Positions 43,910 through 54,563 of a stretch of DNA of 64,000 nt are shown here, in pieces (positions within the stretch are counted from its first letter, which is position 1; each line of letters opens with the position of its first letter). The notes below the pieces were generated by a model. It did not search any database and had not been told where the DNA came from. It saw nothing but the letters and a program-made list of their open reading frames with translations. The DNA comes from Aphanomyces cochlioides (Eukaryota > Oomycota > Saprolegniomycetes > Saprolegniales > Verrucalvaceae), in NCBI GenBank assembly GCA_019828595.1, contig JAHQRK010000007.1:868001-932000 (forward strand), written 5' to 3'. A program made the translations under genes and the position numbers.

Positions 43910-44743
43910 TCAAGTGCCTGAAGCCTTTTTCCGCAACAACTCGAAGTATATTTCAGTCGTTGGGTGGAGTTGTTTCAAAATGGCCTGTGCAGCTCGTTGC
44001 TTTGCATTTTTCTTGGAGCTTGCGAAACCTTCAGCAATCAAAGATCCTGTCATTAGAACGCATTTGAACTGGCGATGTGTCAAAGGTCCCATGGCCGTCT
44101 CCTTGTTCTTGATGGGGCTGATCTTCTTTGCAGCCTCAAGTTCATGAAGGAGTGCTGTCGGTGTCTTCTCGTTCAACATCACACACGCGTCCAATACCCG
44201 CGGGTCCTCAACAGCCATATTTTGAAATGCCAATTCATCCTACAGCCCTTTCAACACATTTCAGACATAGATTCAAGAAATTTACCGCCGTCAAAGTTGG
44301 AGACTCATCTTCCTTTGCGCGATTTCCACGTGTAATAACGGTAGAATGCAACGAGCGCTCTTTATTTGAAGGTTCGTCATTGTCGCTCGACGAAGAGAGG
44401 TTTTCCTTGAGGCTTCGACTCGGCGTGGGCGTGTTTTGATGTGTTTGCAAAGTTTCATCGTCTATTCGCCTCTTCATTGAAGCTTCGCAATATTAACGTC
44501 AGAGATATGTCGAGACATGGCTCTACCATGGAGTCGAGGTGGCTTTACACGGCGCGGAGGGATATGTGTCCGTAAGATGTGCTCCAGACCAGCTTCTCTT
44601 GCCTTTTTGTCTTGAGGGGGTAACTTGTATGGCTTGGACCATGTGATATATCCCGACGGACCGTGAAAAAAGCAAAACCGCCCAGACTCGTGAGCTACAC
44701 GCATCCAGCCGTCGTCCATCGCTTGAAGTGAGTTGGTGCTCAT
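43910..44743 (-). CDS. WW-like + dsRNA-binding protein, DGCR8/Pasha-like (paralog A)
   Basis: Three exons: 44743..44527, 44461..44286 and 44239..43910, giving 240 aa, with introns of 65 and 46 bp. Residues 11-41 form a WW-like module: DGW (W13), then an H-x-S-G turn (HESG), GYITWSKPYKL with W35 and PY. Residues 153-224 form a double-stranded-RNA-binding domain: helix TALLHELEAAKK, strands FKCVLMTGSLIAEGFA, and the RNA-contacting SSKKNAKQRAAQAILKQLHP. From memory, the DGW..HxSG..TWSxPYxL pattern and the VEDPRV..TPxxLLHE lead-in closely resemble DGCR8/Pasha, the RNA-binding partner of Drosha in animal miRNA processing. Differences are that it is much shorter, has one dsRBD instead of two, and lacks the haem-region Cys motif. 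It is head-to-head with paralog B. Function as a miRNA cofactor is inference. Confidence 0.8.
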
Positions 44744-44920
44744 GATTCAGTAAGGCAGTTGAAGCAGAAAAGAGAATAACTTTGCTATTGTAGCGATTCG
44801 ATTCAATAGATGGGAAAGGAAATTTTCAAAGTTTGTCCATGTCCCCGTTGAAATGGAACTACTGTAGTGCAGTGTGGTCATTCTCTTTTTCGCAAGGTCA
44901 ACGGTGCGATGTCAGACATT
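44744..44920. promoter_or_regulatory. Shared promoter of the two WW/dsRBD paralogs
   Basis: 177 bp between divergent start codons (44743 and 44921). No TATCCGGATA motif was seen here. The arrangement implies co-expression. Confidence 0.5.
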
Positions 44921-46616
44921 ATGAGCTCCGACTCCCTCCAGAACATGGACGATGGGTGGGTCCGCGTGCCGCACAACTCAGGGCGGTACTGCTATTTCCA
45001 CGGTCCCTCGGGATATATTACATTGTCCGAGCCGTACAAGCTGGCCTTTGAAGATGCAAACGAAGCCGACTGGGAGCGTATTGTTCAGACTCATGCCCCT
45101 CTTGGATGCACTCAGTCTCATGGTACACCCTTGCTTTGATGCATCTTGACATTAGATCTTCTAGCTTCTGCCATGCATCTAGCATCCTCAGCAGAAAAGA
45201 GCCAACGAGTGCAACGCAGTAATCGCGTGGAAAGCCAGACGTCAGCAAGCAAGAATGGTGAAGTTCAGGTGTATTCGTGTTTGAAATGTCAGCTCATAGA
45301 TCTTAGGCAGAAGGCGCCCAACCAGGAGAATACCCAGCGTTGACAGATGTATTCCCTTCTAAGTACCTTGGACCTTGAATTGTTGTAGGATCAGTTGGCC
45401 TTTCGGAGCATGGCAATTTGTGACGAACGAGTGTTGCCAATGTGCGTGGCGATGAGTGAATCAACGCCAATATCACTGCTGAATGAATTTGTTGTTTCAC
45501 GAGAATTGAGTCCCCTGAAGTACACGGAGACGTCGACGGGCACTTTGACCCATCCTCAGTTCAAATGCGTCGTGACTTCAGGATCTCTGTCTGCGGAGGG
45601 CTTTGCCAGCACCAAGAAAGATGCAAGGCATCGGGCTGCTCAGGCATTGCTCGAATTGCTGAATCCGACGGTAGCAACGTATTTTGAGCTGCTGGAGATA
45701 AAGAAGGTGGAAGCCGACATTCGACAAACGGTCAAACATGCCGAGACTTTGCGAAAGAAGAGCTCCAAACTGAAGGCTCGTGTGAAGCGCCGCCACGCCC
45801 ATGTACACAGTTGTAATTAGTCACGCTGACAAGGATGTAGACTGGTACCCAAGGAGGAAACATAAGTGACCGATTGGGTCAAAACCGAAATCAAAGACCC
45901 AGGTTAAGTCCATCCAGCTCAAACAGACCCTCTGTTGCTGCATATGATGTAAGTCTTACCCCTGTTGACATTCCACTAAAATCGATAGAAGAGCACACGG
46001 GAAAGAAGTTTGACGGACAACGAAGTCGAAAGCGGAAGGGTGGAAAGCCGTCCATCTTGTGGAAAAAGGCAACAACCATCCCCTGGTGAGCACGCTTTGC
46101 CCACATCCAAGCCTGTAAGTGTGGAAGTCTGTCATCCACTAAATGTGTCCTTGTAGGTTGCCGACGGTGAAGATTTCCACCAGAGCAACAAGATTGGTGG
46201 CAAACGCTGTGCGAGTCTAGATCAAAGCTTTAACATACGTCCCAGTGCGACCGACAAGGTGAGACGGTCTTTACCTTGTTTGATGCGGAGACAATGTTTA
46301 GTCCACAGAAAACCCACTACCAACTATATCAAACGACGAAACGCGTTCCTCGTCAAGACAGCCTCCATCGCCACGCGGCCCTGGAAAGGTGAATGCTCAA
46401 ACAACGATTGTACATGGACGAAACATTCCACGCGTTTCATTGCATCTGTAGATATCTCCATTCAAACTGCCAACTTCCAACGCGATCAAGCAACAAATCG
46501 TGAGCGATGTAGCCCCGCCTGTGGCCACAAAGCAGGCCACTAGCCGACCACGCACTGAAGATTCCAACACCATACCGCCATTCAACTGGAGAGCGTTCGA
46601 TGGACCTTTCATTTAG
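44921..46616 (+). CDS. WW-like + dsRNA-binding protein, DGCR8/Pasha-like (paralog B), with long tail
   Basis: Exons: 44921-45122, 45165-45268, 45307-45348, 45389-45802, 45841-45948, 45989-46114, 46157-46258, 46302-46388 and 46452-46616. All introns are 38-63 bp and in frame, giving about 449 aa. The first exon pairs with paralog A (DGW, HNSG, GYITLSEPYKL), but the second WW tryptophan is Leu35. The intron after residue 67 is at the homologous position and phase. dsRBD at about residues 138-209 (ISLLNEFVVSREL, FKCVVTSGSLSAEGFASTKK), followed by a basic coiled helix (ETLRKKSSKLKARVKRR). If the 45803 donor is not used, the protein ends at 45820 (259 aa). Otherwise a Ser/Arg/Pro-rich disordered tail follows. 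The tail exons depend on phase-0 joins only. More coding-looking sequence follows the stop. Confidence 0.72.
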
Positions 46617-47060
46617 TCCTGTGATCGAGGAAGTACTAATATAGTTGTCTTGTGTAAAGATTGGAGTCGACATAGTCAGCGTTCTCGTGGATGATATACG
46701 ATGCGCGACAGATTCAGTGGATGGTGCTGCCACGTCACGTAGCCCGTTCGAGCCGTCGAACCTTCTCGACCTTCCAAACGGTGCAGATGACACAATGGTC
46801 GTCACAACCGATCAATTGATGATGATGATCAACGACGGTCATTATTCAACTAACTTCAGCAAAGAATGATTTAGCCGCCTTTCTATACACCCGTGGACGT
46901 TCAGGGAAGTTTAGAGACGACCAAGGCGAGGTGGAAACACCACGATCTTCGCAGAGTTGGAAATTTCATGCCCAATCTGAACAATTGAAGCAGCTGCACA
47001 TTTCATCCTCCAAGGAAGCCACGCGAATGGAATGGGACAGCATTCCAGAGTAGTCTATCA
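46617..47060 (+). other. Additional coding-looking exons, structure unresolved
   Basis: Two frames look protein-like: about 46660-46860 (SPFEPSNLLDLPNGADD, then TTDQLMMMINDG) and about 46867-47054 (DLAAFLYTRGRSGKFRDDQG, then EWDSIPE and a stop). They could be further 3' exons of paralog B through alternative splicing, or a separate small gene. I could not find donor/acceptor phases that connect them cleanly. Confidence 0.35.
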
Positions 47061-47937
47061 AAATTCACAGGGAGCATTAATCATACACAAAGAGCCACCA
47101 TCTTGGTGCAAGCATCTCGATATCGATTAAAGTCCTTTAGTGTATCAATGGCTACCATTAAGGTGGTGATAAGCCGCGCTTTTTGTCAGGTTTTGCACTC
47201 TCCTATCACTCTAAAGTTTATAAGTTTAAGAGGGTGCAGTTTAGTCGATTAATGCCGACGACGCCAAGTCCGCCGGCTCGGCAGTCTCCGCGGCACCATT
47301 AATCGATCTCGATGCGATGGATTTCTGGAACGAATCCTATCCTTCTCCTATATGAGGTGTGCGCGCGGAAACTCCCCCCAAAACGTTCAAGAACAACTTG
47401 CCCCATGTGCTTTCGAAGATTTTCAACTACCGGTACGAAGAGGAGGAACATAACTCGAGCTAGCTACACATCTATTCAAAACCTTTCATGACGAGCCAAA
47501 AAGTCTACGAGCCGCCCAATTGCATATACACCGGTAGCGCCATACCCTGTACTGCTGTAGCCTATCCAACATGCGCTTTAAACGCTCTGTGAGCCGCCAA
47601 TTCAGCCCGCTGGCTTCAATTTTGTCATTGTGCTCAGCTTTTCAACTGTCCACAACATCGTAACTGTAAGACGTTTATTTGCATATATTTTACCTTTAAA
47701 TTATACAGAAGATCAAAATATAAAGAGATTAAAACTAGAGAATACTCAAATATATGCAAATTAATATCTTAAATTAACAACCTTATGTTTAGATAAAATG
47801 GGCGATACGACAATCCCATCCGACATGCGTTTCATTGGTTATTATTCAATTCAATCTACTGTAATCTACTGTATTCAATTCAATCTACTGTAATCTACTG
47901 TCTGCACTGAACAAGACAATTCAAAGGCATGCATGAA
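47061..47937. other. Intergenic, weak coding fragments and a 29-bp tandem duplication
   Basis: At about 47375-47460 a plus-strand stretch (FKNNLPHVLSKIFNYRYEEE) looks weakly coding but is isolated. At 47844-47901 a 29-bp unit (ATTCAATTCAATCTACTGTA, then ATCTACTGT) is present as two perfect tandem copies. Nothing else was recognised. Confidence 0.4.
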
Positions 47938-49382
47938 TTACGAAGAAGTATCTCTCTTACGCTTGCGAACTTCCTTCAGAAGACTCGTGTACGTCTCAGT
48001 GTGGCCAGCAAAGGCATTTGCGAAGAGCTCGAAGCTCTGAAACTTCGAAAACGCAGTCGCAATTGTCTGTCGCTCGGAGTATTTCTTCCGGTCCATTTTG
48101 ACCATGGCTTTGGTGAAATCCTTCAACGCACAAGGCCGGCCGTTGGCTACATCAGCGTAGAACCATTGTTGCCATGCTTCCTGGGCAGAGTGCGCACTTG
48201 GTATAGTTCTAGGCACAACGTATGAGTTCAGAGTCGTCTGCTTGCTGATGGTTGGTAGTTTCTTGACCACGGGAAGAGCGTCTTGCTCTTGAAGTGATTT
48301 GATAATAAAGTCGGCAATTGCTTCAGCGGTCATAGGAGTCGAGTTGTTGGACGACACAACGAAGCCCGTGGACTTCGGTCTACTCAGCAGATTGCGCGGG
48401 TCGATTGCATCGCTTAGGTTCTTGGTGACGAGATACTCACACATTGTCTTCGCGTCGCCCCAACGACACCAGGCCATTTGCTCTCGAAAGTTGAATCGTC
48501 TTTCACGAGACTCAAATACACGATAAAAGCTACCACCTCGTCTCATACTGTGCAGAGACACATTCACTGACAACTCGGGTGACCGCTCGACAATGTCATT
48601 AATTCGACGTCTCAAGTAGTTTTGCTCCATCGGTTTGTCCCAGCAAACCTTGATTCCACCACCTGGAGACCAATGATTTGAGGAAACACGTACGCATTGT
48701 CAACCATGTGAATTATGGCCGTGCGTACTGCCGACACGTAATCTTGGTGGAAGCCACAAACACGCAAACATGGAAACGACAGCTCATCGACAAGATGGTA
48801 AATCTGGCATTCTTTCTCCACACTGGCCTTTTTGTGCCATCGCAATCTCACAGATACGTAAGGCCCATTCTCAGACTCAGCCCGCGATAAGTCAGACCAC
48901 CTCAATGACAGTACTTCACTGATGCGAAAGCATCCTAAGTAGCACACAGAGAATAAAAAGCGAAACATCGCTCCAAGGAAAGGGTTCAAATCACCAAAGG
49001 AATTCATCAGTATGGACAGCTCGTGTACACTGAGAGGGTGCGCTTTGTTTTCTTCGTCGATATTGTGATGCCTGTTGTATTTCTGTAGACCCACGACATA
49101 CTGTTTCGTGTCCGTTGCTTGTGCTGGGTTTGGATCTACTTTTCGATCTTTAAACATCGCCACCATGGCTGTCTTGGCACAATCGATGGTTCTGGCTTTT
49201 CTCCCCAGTGAGTATAGGTGGTGAAGAAAGTCGGTGCAGTCGTCGCTGGTGGCTGTCAGCGGGTCCTTACCACCATCTTGCAAGTGCTCCAAGAACTGGT
49301 GCTGATACGTTCGGTACGTCCGCCGCGTGGACGCACCGATAAAGGACTCTTGGATTGCTTCTTTTGAAGGTACCCCGTCCAT
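47938..49382 (-). pseudogene. Crypton-type tyrosine recombinase, one frameshift
   Basis: N-terminal core-binding part (FIGASTRRTYRTYQHQFLEH), then a catalytic domain with the first Arg in CFRISEVLSLRWSDL, the H-x-x-R box in SLHSMRRGGSFYR and the likely nucleophile Tyr in AKTMCEYLVTKNL. This R..HxxR..Y set defines tyrosine recombinases; with its size and the C-terminal extension (AWQQWFYADVANGRP, KKYSERQTIATAFSKF) it fits oomycete Cryptons. A one-base loss near 48665 separates the frame 49382..48612 from 48630..47938 (the second should join through PGGGIKVCWDKPM). Intact length would be about 480 aa. Element ends were not found. Confidence 0.87.
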
Positions 49383-49706
49383 TTCAAAGTATGAGTGGCG
49401 ATGACTCTTGCTTAAAATTGACCAATCAAGTCACGTATATGTTAAATGTTGAAATATGTTCCTGCCGCGACAGCGAGAGCGACCAATGCTTTGGACAGGT
49501 GTTTTTTTGTCCAATGGAAAAAAAGATATTTGTCAGTTCTCCAATCAAAGAGCTAAAAATTGTCGGTTTCGTGTCGCGTGTATATATTATGTAGGCATCA
49601 CACTGTGGCACGGAAGGGGTCGAAACTGGCAGAGTTGATGAGAGCATTCGAAGTAGCTTGGCCACGAAGAACCACATATTTGCATCCATTGTGCATGAAT
49701 CCCACC
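49383..49706. other. Intergenic between Crypton and kinase pseudogene
   Basis: About 320 bp; an open frame from 49560 is continuous with the kinase gene but has no features before the signal-peptide ATG at 49707. Confidence 0.4.
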
Positions 49707-51342
49707 ATGGCTCATCGCATGCTCTTCCTGGACGCGCTTGTGAGCGCCGCCGAGGCGACGACGCCGTGGCGCTGCTTGGCGCATCGTTCGCAGTATGCTC
49801 CGATCCGTCTCAATGCTGCAGGCGATATGGAGTGCATGGCGAACGGACGGAACTGCGCGTGGAGTGCCACTGCCAGTACATGTCGCGATCGTCTTGCCTC
49901 TGTCGACAACCGTGCAGTGTCGACTCTCTCGTGTGGTATTGAACATCTCGCAAAACTCCAGACCACAGGCTACGACAAGCGAAACCACTGGTGCTCAACA
50001 TCCTTGGCTGCACTTGATCCGTCCGACCCGCGAGTCTACCAATGCATTTACTCTCATCGAGATGGCGTGTTTGTCGGCATTCACCTCAACCTCAATCGCC
50101 ACGTCGAGTGTCTCTCAAGAGATGGTGTCAGTTGCCTTGCACGGGCTGCAACCTTGGATGCGTGCATGACCAAGCTCATCTCTGAGACTGTGACGTCGAT
50201 TCCGCTCGTGTGCACAGATGAAGAATACGCCAAACAAGACCACTAGTGCAATTTGATTAAAAAGGCGCCCTCCACGCAGGTTCGACCATCAATGCTCCGT
50301 GGAAACCAAGTGACACAACGTCCATTGACGTCTTGGATGGTCTGGACAACCACTGCGACATCGATTGGCTTTCTGGCTGCATTGGCTTCATTTGTCATGT
50401 TTCTACTGTGCCGTCAACCCCCACCGAAGCCAGAGCCACGGCGATATTTACTCGAAAAACCCAAAGCTCCACCAGGAATTAACACACTGTTAGCCTTCCG
50501 TCTTGATGATCGCGATGTCCATCAAACAACATTGCTCGGCTCAGGTGCCCATGCAAACGTCTACTTGGGTCAATACAAATCCATCCCAGTGGCCATCAAA
50601 AGGTTGCGAGATTCGACTTCCCACAAGTCAACTGAATGCTTTGCTCGGGAGATACAGCTCCTTGGTAGCTTTCACTCCCCATACGTGGTGAATTGATCGG
50701 GGTCTACTGGTCAAACCCAAATGCAACGGACATTGCCTCTATCACGGAGCTCATGGACGGGGGCGATTTGCGAGACTTCTTAGCCACGCAAAAGAAGGTC
50801 TTGTTCCCATGGGAAGACAAGCTTCATTGGATCCAGAGCATTGTCGATGCATTGGTCTATTTGCATTCGTTTCCGGTTGTTCATCGGGATCTTAAGTCCC
50901 GCAACATCTTGCTTGATTCAAGCAAGGGCATCAAGCTCACAGATTTTGGCCGCGACGAGCGACTTGTTGGCTCGGGTTGATGGATGGCGCCTGAAGTCCT
51001 CCAACTGAACAAGTACTCACCTGCATGCGATATCTTTTCGTTTGGTAAGGAGCATTCTTCGTGGAATGTCGTCATATTTGTGTAGGTGTTATCCTCTTTG
51101 AGTTTGATTCGCATCAAATTCCATACACCAACATAAAAGACGAATGGAGTGGCCAAGCTCTGTCCGACAGTGCGATTATGAAAATGATAGTAAACGACAC
51201 GATCCAGCTCGAATTTTCGATGTCAATGCCATACTGGTTATCTGATTTGGGGCGACAATGCCTCGCCCGAAATCCCAGCGATCGCCCCACAGCCATCCAA
51301 GTGGCCAGTGCAATTCGGGACAAGCGTAGACGGAATGCTTGA
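49707..51342 (+). pseudogene. Receptor-like TKL protein kinase, inactivated
   Basis: Signal peptide (MAHRMLFLDALVSAAEA), a cysteine-containing extracellular part (CMANGRNCAWSATASTC, HWCSTS), one transmembrane helix (SIGFLAALASFVMFLLC), then a tyrosine-kinase-like domain. The kinase part has the glycine loop GSGAHANVYLG, VAIKRL, HRDLKSRNILL, LTDFG, WMAPEVL and a C-lobe. Lesions: in-frame TAG at 50244-50246 before the membrane span, a one-base loss near 50693 (PYVV-*), and an in-frame TGA at about 50978-50980 just before WMAPE. A 44-bp intron near 51042-51085 in the C-lobe is still intact. Such receptor TKLs are abundant in oomycetes. It is a young pseudogene. Confidence 0.88.
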
Positions 51343-51974
51343 GGAAGATGTGGTGGAAGTTCTATTTAAGTGTGAAATATCTTGTTCGATTGTGTGTCCC
51401 AAAGAGCAAGATGACGTTATTGCGAAATTGTGATTGACATCTCTGGCAAAATATTCTGACTCGCTCTTGGGCCACAAACTCTAGCTGCACTATCATGAAA
51501 TCAGCTGTACATGGTGCCCCCGATTTGTCCCAGGAAAAATTTTGTGTTGTTGGTTGGTTCCATAATTCAATGGACTACTGTACTGTACTGTGAAAAAAAA
51601 ACCAAAATAAATATTGTGTTATCTTTGGAACTTTTCAGGACGGCATCCTGACTTCTATTATTTCGTCCAATCAATTAAATATTTCACGTTCATTGGCTGC
51701 AAAAGATAGTGCTTTCGATTTCATCTCAGAACGATCTGTCGAGAGAATAGGCTGCCCTATCAAGTGGAAAGCGCTTGCCAAGCCGACGGACATGGACCAA
51801 ACCATGACACAGAGTTGACAAATTGGTATGACAATCTCCTATATTGAATTTAAGCTTCCTGAACAGTATCAAGACGATCTATTTGAACGAATTGGTGTCG
51901 TAAAACAAAGAAAGACAAAAACGGTACAATTTCATTCATGAAGCTTATAACAAGTGTGTAGAGACGACTGAACA
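51343..51974. other. Intergenic, no gene recognised
   Basis: About 630 bp with AT-rich runs and no credible frame. Confidence 0.45.
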
Positions 51975-54178
51975 TCACATAAGCGTCGTTGTGGTTGATC
52001 TTGGCTTCTTTCTGGCTGGGCTGTCGTCACTCAAACTGGTTGCATGTTTTAGCGCCTCAGTCTTTCGGTACAATCGAACGCAGGTTGACAATTCTCGTTG
52101 ACAAATACGGTTAGGTCGGTCATTCAAGGAGGTGGATAGAAACGGCTCAACAACTTTAAATGTCTCGACAAGCTCAAGCTCTGATGCATCTTTTGGATGC
52201 CTGTTGCCCATTTTGCTTTCGTAGAAATTCGTGAGACGTGTCATAATGTAAGTCCACTCGTAATATATGTCTTTTGTTTTCGAGTTGGTAAATCATTGGT
52301 ATTGATCAAACGATAAGGCAAGATATTCTTCTGGGAGTTTCCACGCCACCACAAGTGCCAAGCAGTCGCAATATTTACACTTGGGAAAATAGAATCGGCA
52401 GGAAGCCTATGAAGGTCATCACCCTATTGGTATATCTCGAACTCAATTTGATTTTTTGATACTTGCGACGTAGAATCGCCACCGGCAGCACGATGTTGAA
52501 CAGCTGCAATGGCGGTGGATATTGCTGAAGCCAAAAACTCTCTCGAAATGTTTTCGGCACCCAGACTGTGCTCTTTCACAACCTCGCGCACGCCATCCAA
52601 GACTTTTTCTGGTATTTCGAGGATTGACTTTTCATTCTGGGCAATCTGTTCGTACAATTCCACGTGTGGTGGAACCTCAGTGGACATCATGAACGGTGAA
52701 ATCTCTCCAATCTATGTGACGATAATTAAATATATAGATATAATAGAATGATTAACGTACTTGAAGGATAGATGCAAGATCATTCATCACGGCACTATTC
52801 CGAAATATGTGTGACGACAACAAGGGATGAGTTGATGCCAGGGATTCAATTAAATACTCGCGATGAAAGACAAGTGAAGCAAGGGCTAAACGTAAAATTC
52901 CACGCAAATGATTTACGTGTACTAGAGTTGGAAATGTAATTGAAAGAGCTGCTGTGACGACTGAGTTATCGTTGTTGGGGAAATGTGGGGGCAACGCAGC
53001 AAATGATGAGTTCGACAGTGGTAAACCGGCAGCAACTCGTCCGGTGAATTGATCACCGGCTGACTCATAACGGAAATATCGTTCCATGACATTTCCGAGT
53101 GACCACCCACAGCGTAGGCACACACTAACTATAGATGGGCCACCTGTGCTCCCAGAGGAGACAAAAGTGGCAGACCCCTTGCGAATCGAATGCGTCCCAA
53201 TGTCCTTCTTGTTTCCAGACCCAAGCAATTTAGCCAAACTCTTGCTAAATCTATCCTATATATCAAATAATTAATAGGATTGCACAACAACAATTATACT
53301 TTTTGGTTTGAGCCAGGAAACAAATTGGTCGGTTGAATTTGAGGAGTGCAAGCTAAATAGACTCCGACAGCTAAGAATAAGCAAATTTCTGGATGAAACG
53401 GATTGCTGTAACAATGTTTGGGGTCTTTGTTTTTTGTCCCTTCACCAATATTAATTCGATATTTATTTCTCAAATACCTTCTTGTTTGTTTTTTGTTTTA
53501 TGGAAAACAAATCCTATTGAGTCTTCTCTGCAGAGCATGTGATCAAACCTTTGAGTACAAGTTCAGGAAAAAGGATCCGATGAAATTACTTACTGAATGC
53601 TCTGTGTAGAGACAGAGCGACACATTAAATTCCAAGACAATAAAAGAAACAAATGAGAAAAACCTCCGTCCTGCAACAAAAGTGAATCTTTTCCAAGCCT
53701 TCTGAGGTCGGTAAACGACAATGGGCGTTTCCCCGAAAAGTCTTTTTGACCCGTTTGAAAATCCTGAGCAAGCGTCTTACGAATTCCTAGTGATTTATTG
53801 AGCTTATTGCTATATTACATAGTTACCAGAGAATATTTCTTGCATGTCGGTTTCATACATGTCAGGTAAAGGCACCGTTTCGTCTTTATACAGGCTTTTC
53901 AAGGCACTGCGGTACGATGACAAAGTACCAATTTCTACAGACCGATGTCGCACAGTCCAAACAATAAACTCTAAAAAATCCTTGTATTGAAACCTAGACA
54001 AATCAAATTCGCGTTTTGTCGCATCAGATGCGACGGGTTTCAATAGTCCGTCTCCTTTCCCCATGAGCACGACCCATTTCACAATTTGATTGATTCCTGA
54101 CGAGTAGCTGGCCCGTGTTTGCGCGGATATGCGGTTCCGGCGAGCGATCTCCACCGTGAAATTCTCCGCAGTCGGCAT
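51975..54178 (-). pseudogene. Second tyrosine recombinase (Crypton-like), heavily decayed
   Basis: The N-terminal segment 54178..53810 (AQTRASYSSGINQIVKWVVL, then FLEFIVWTVRHRSVEIGTLS) is a core-binding domain. Between 53805 and 53240 the frame is broken many times but pieces remain legible (LRRLGKDSLLLQDGGFSHLF, GVYLACTPQIQPTNLFPGSN). The catalytic H-x-x-R box is at GTHSIRKGSATFVSSGSTGG, with Tyr candidates in MERYFRYESAGDQ. C-terminal helical frames continue at 52690 and 52244. It is a different family from the Crypton at 47938 (H-S-I-R-K-G against H-S-M-R-R-G and no shared tail). Confidence 0.78.
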
Positions 54179-54563
54179 AATTCAAATTAAATGAATAGAT
54201 TGGTGAATATTTCCAGTATTTCCAGTAAATTGATTGGAGGACAGAGTCGTCGTGCAGATTGCCTGACAAATTCTCTTTTTGGTCTTAAAATATTTTCTAT
54301 ACTGTATCCCATATAAAACCAAAATTTGACGTCATTATAAGGGAAAAATTCAAACGTTTTGCACGACGATCCGGTAAAATCTGTCCATATATCCTGAAAA
54401 ATTTCGGATTATGTGGTTTTGGCCCATATTTTCCAACATCGCGTGGTATCCTGCGCCATTGAGAATCGATCTCATTGGCTGAAATATTGAAAAAATATGG
54501 ATCGGCAAAATGAGGGCAGTTCCGTTCATTCTCTGTCTCGTCATGAGCATCATTGAAGCCACG

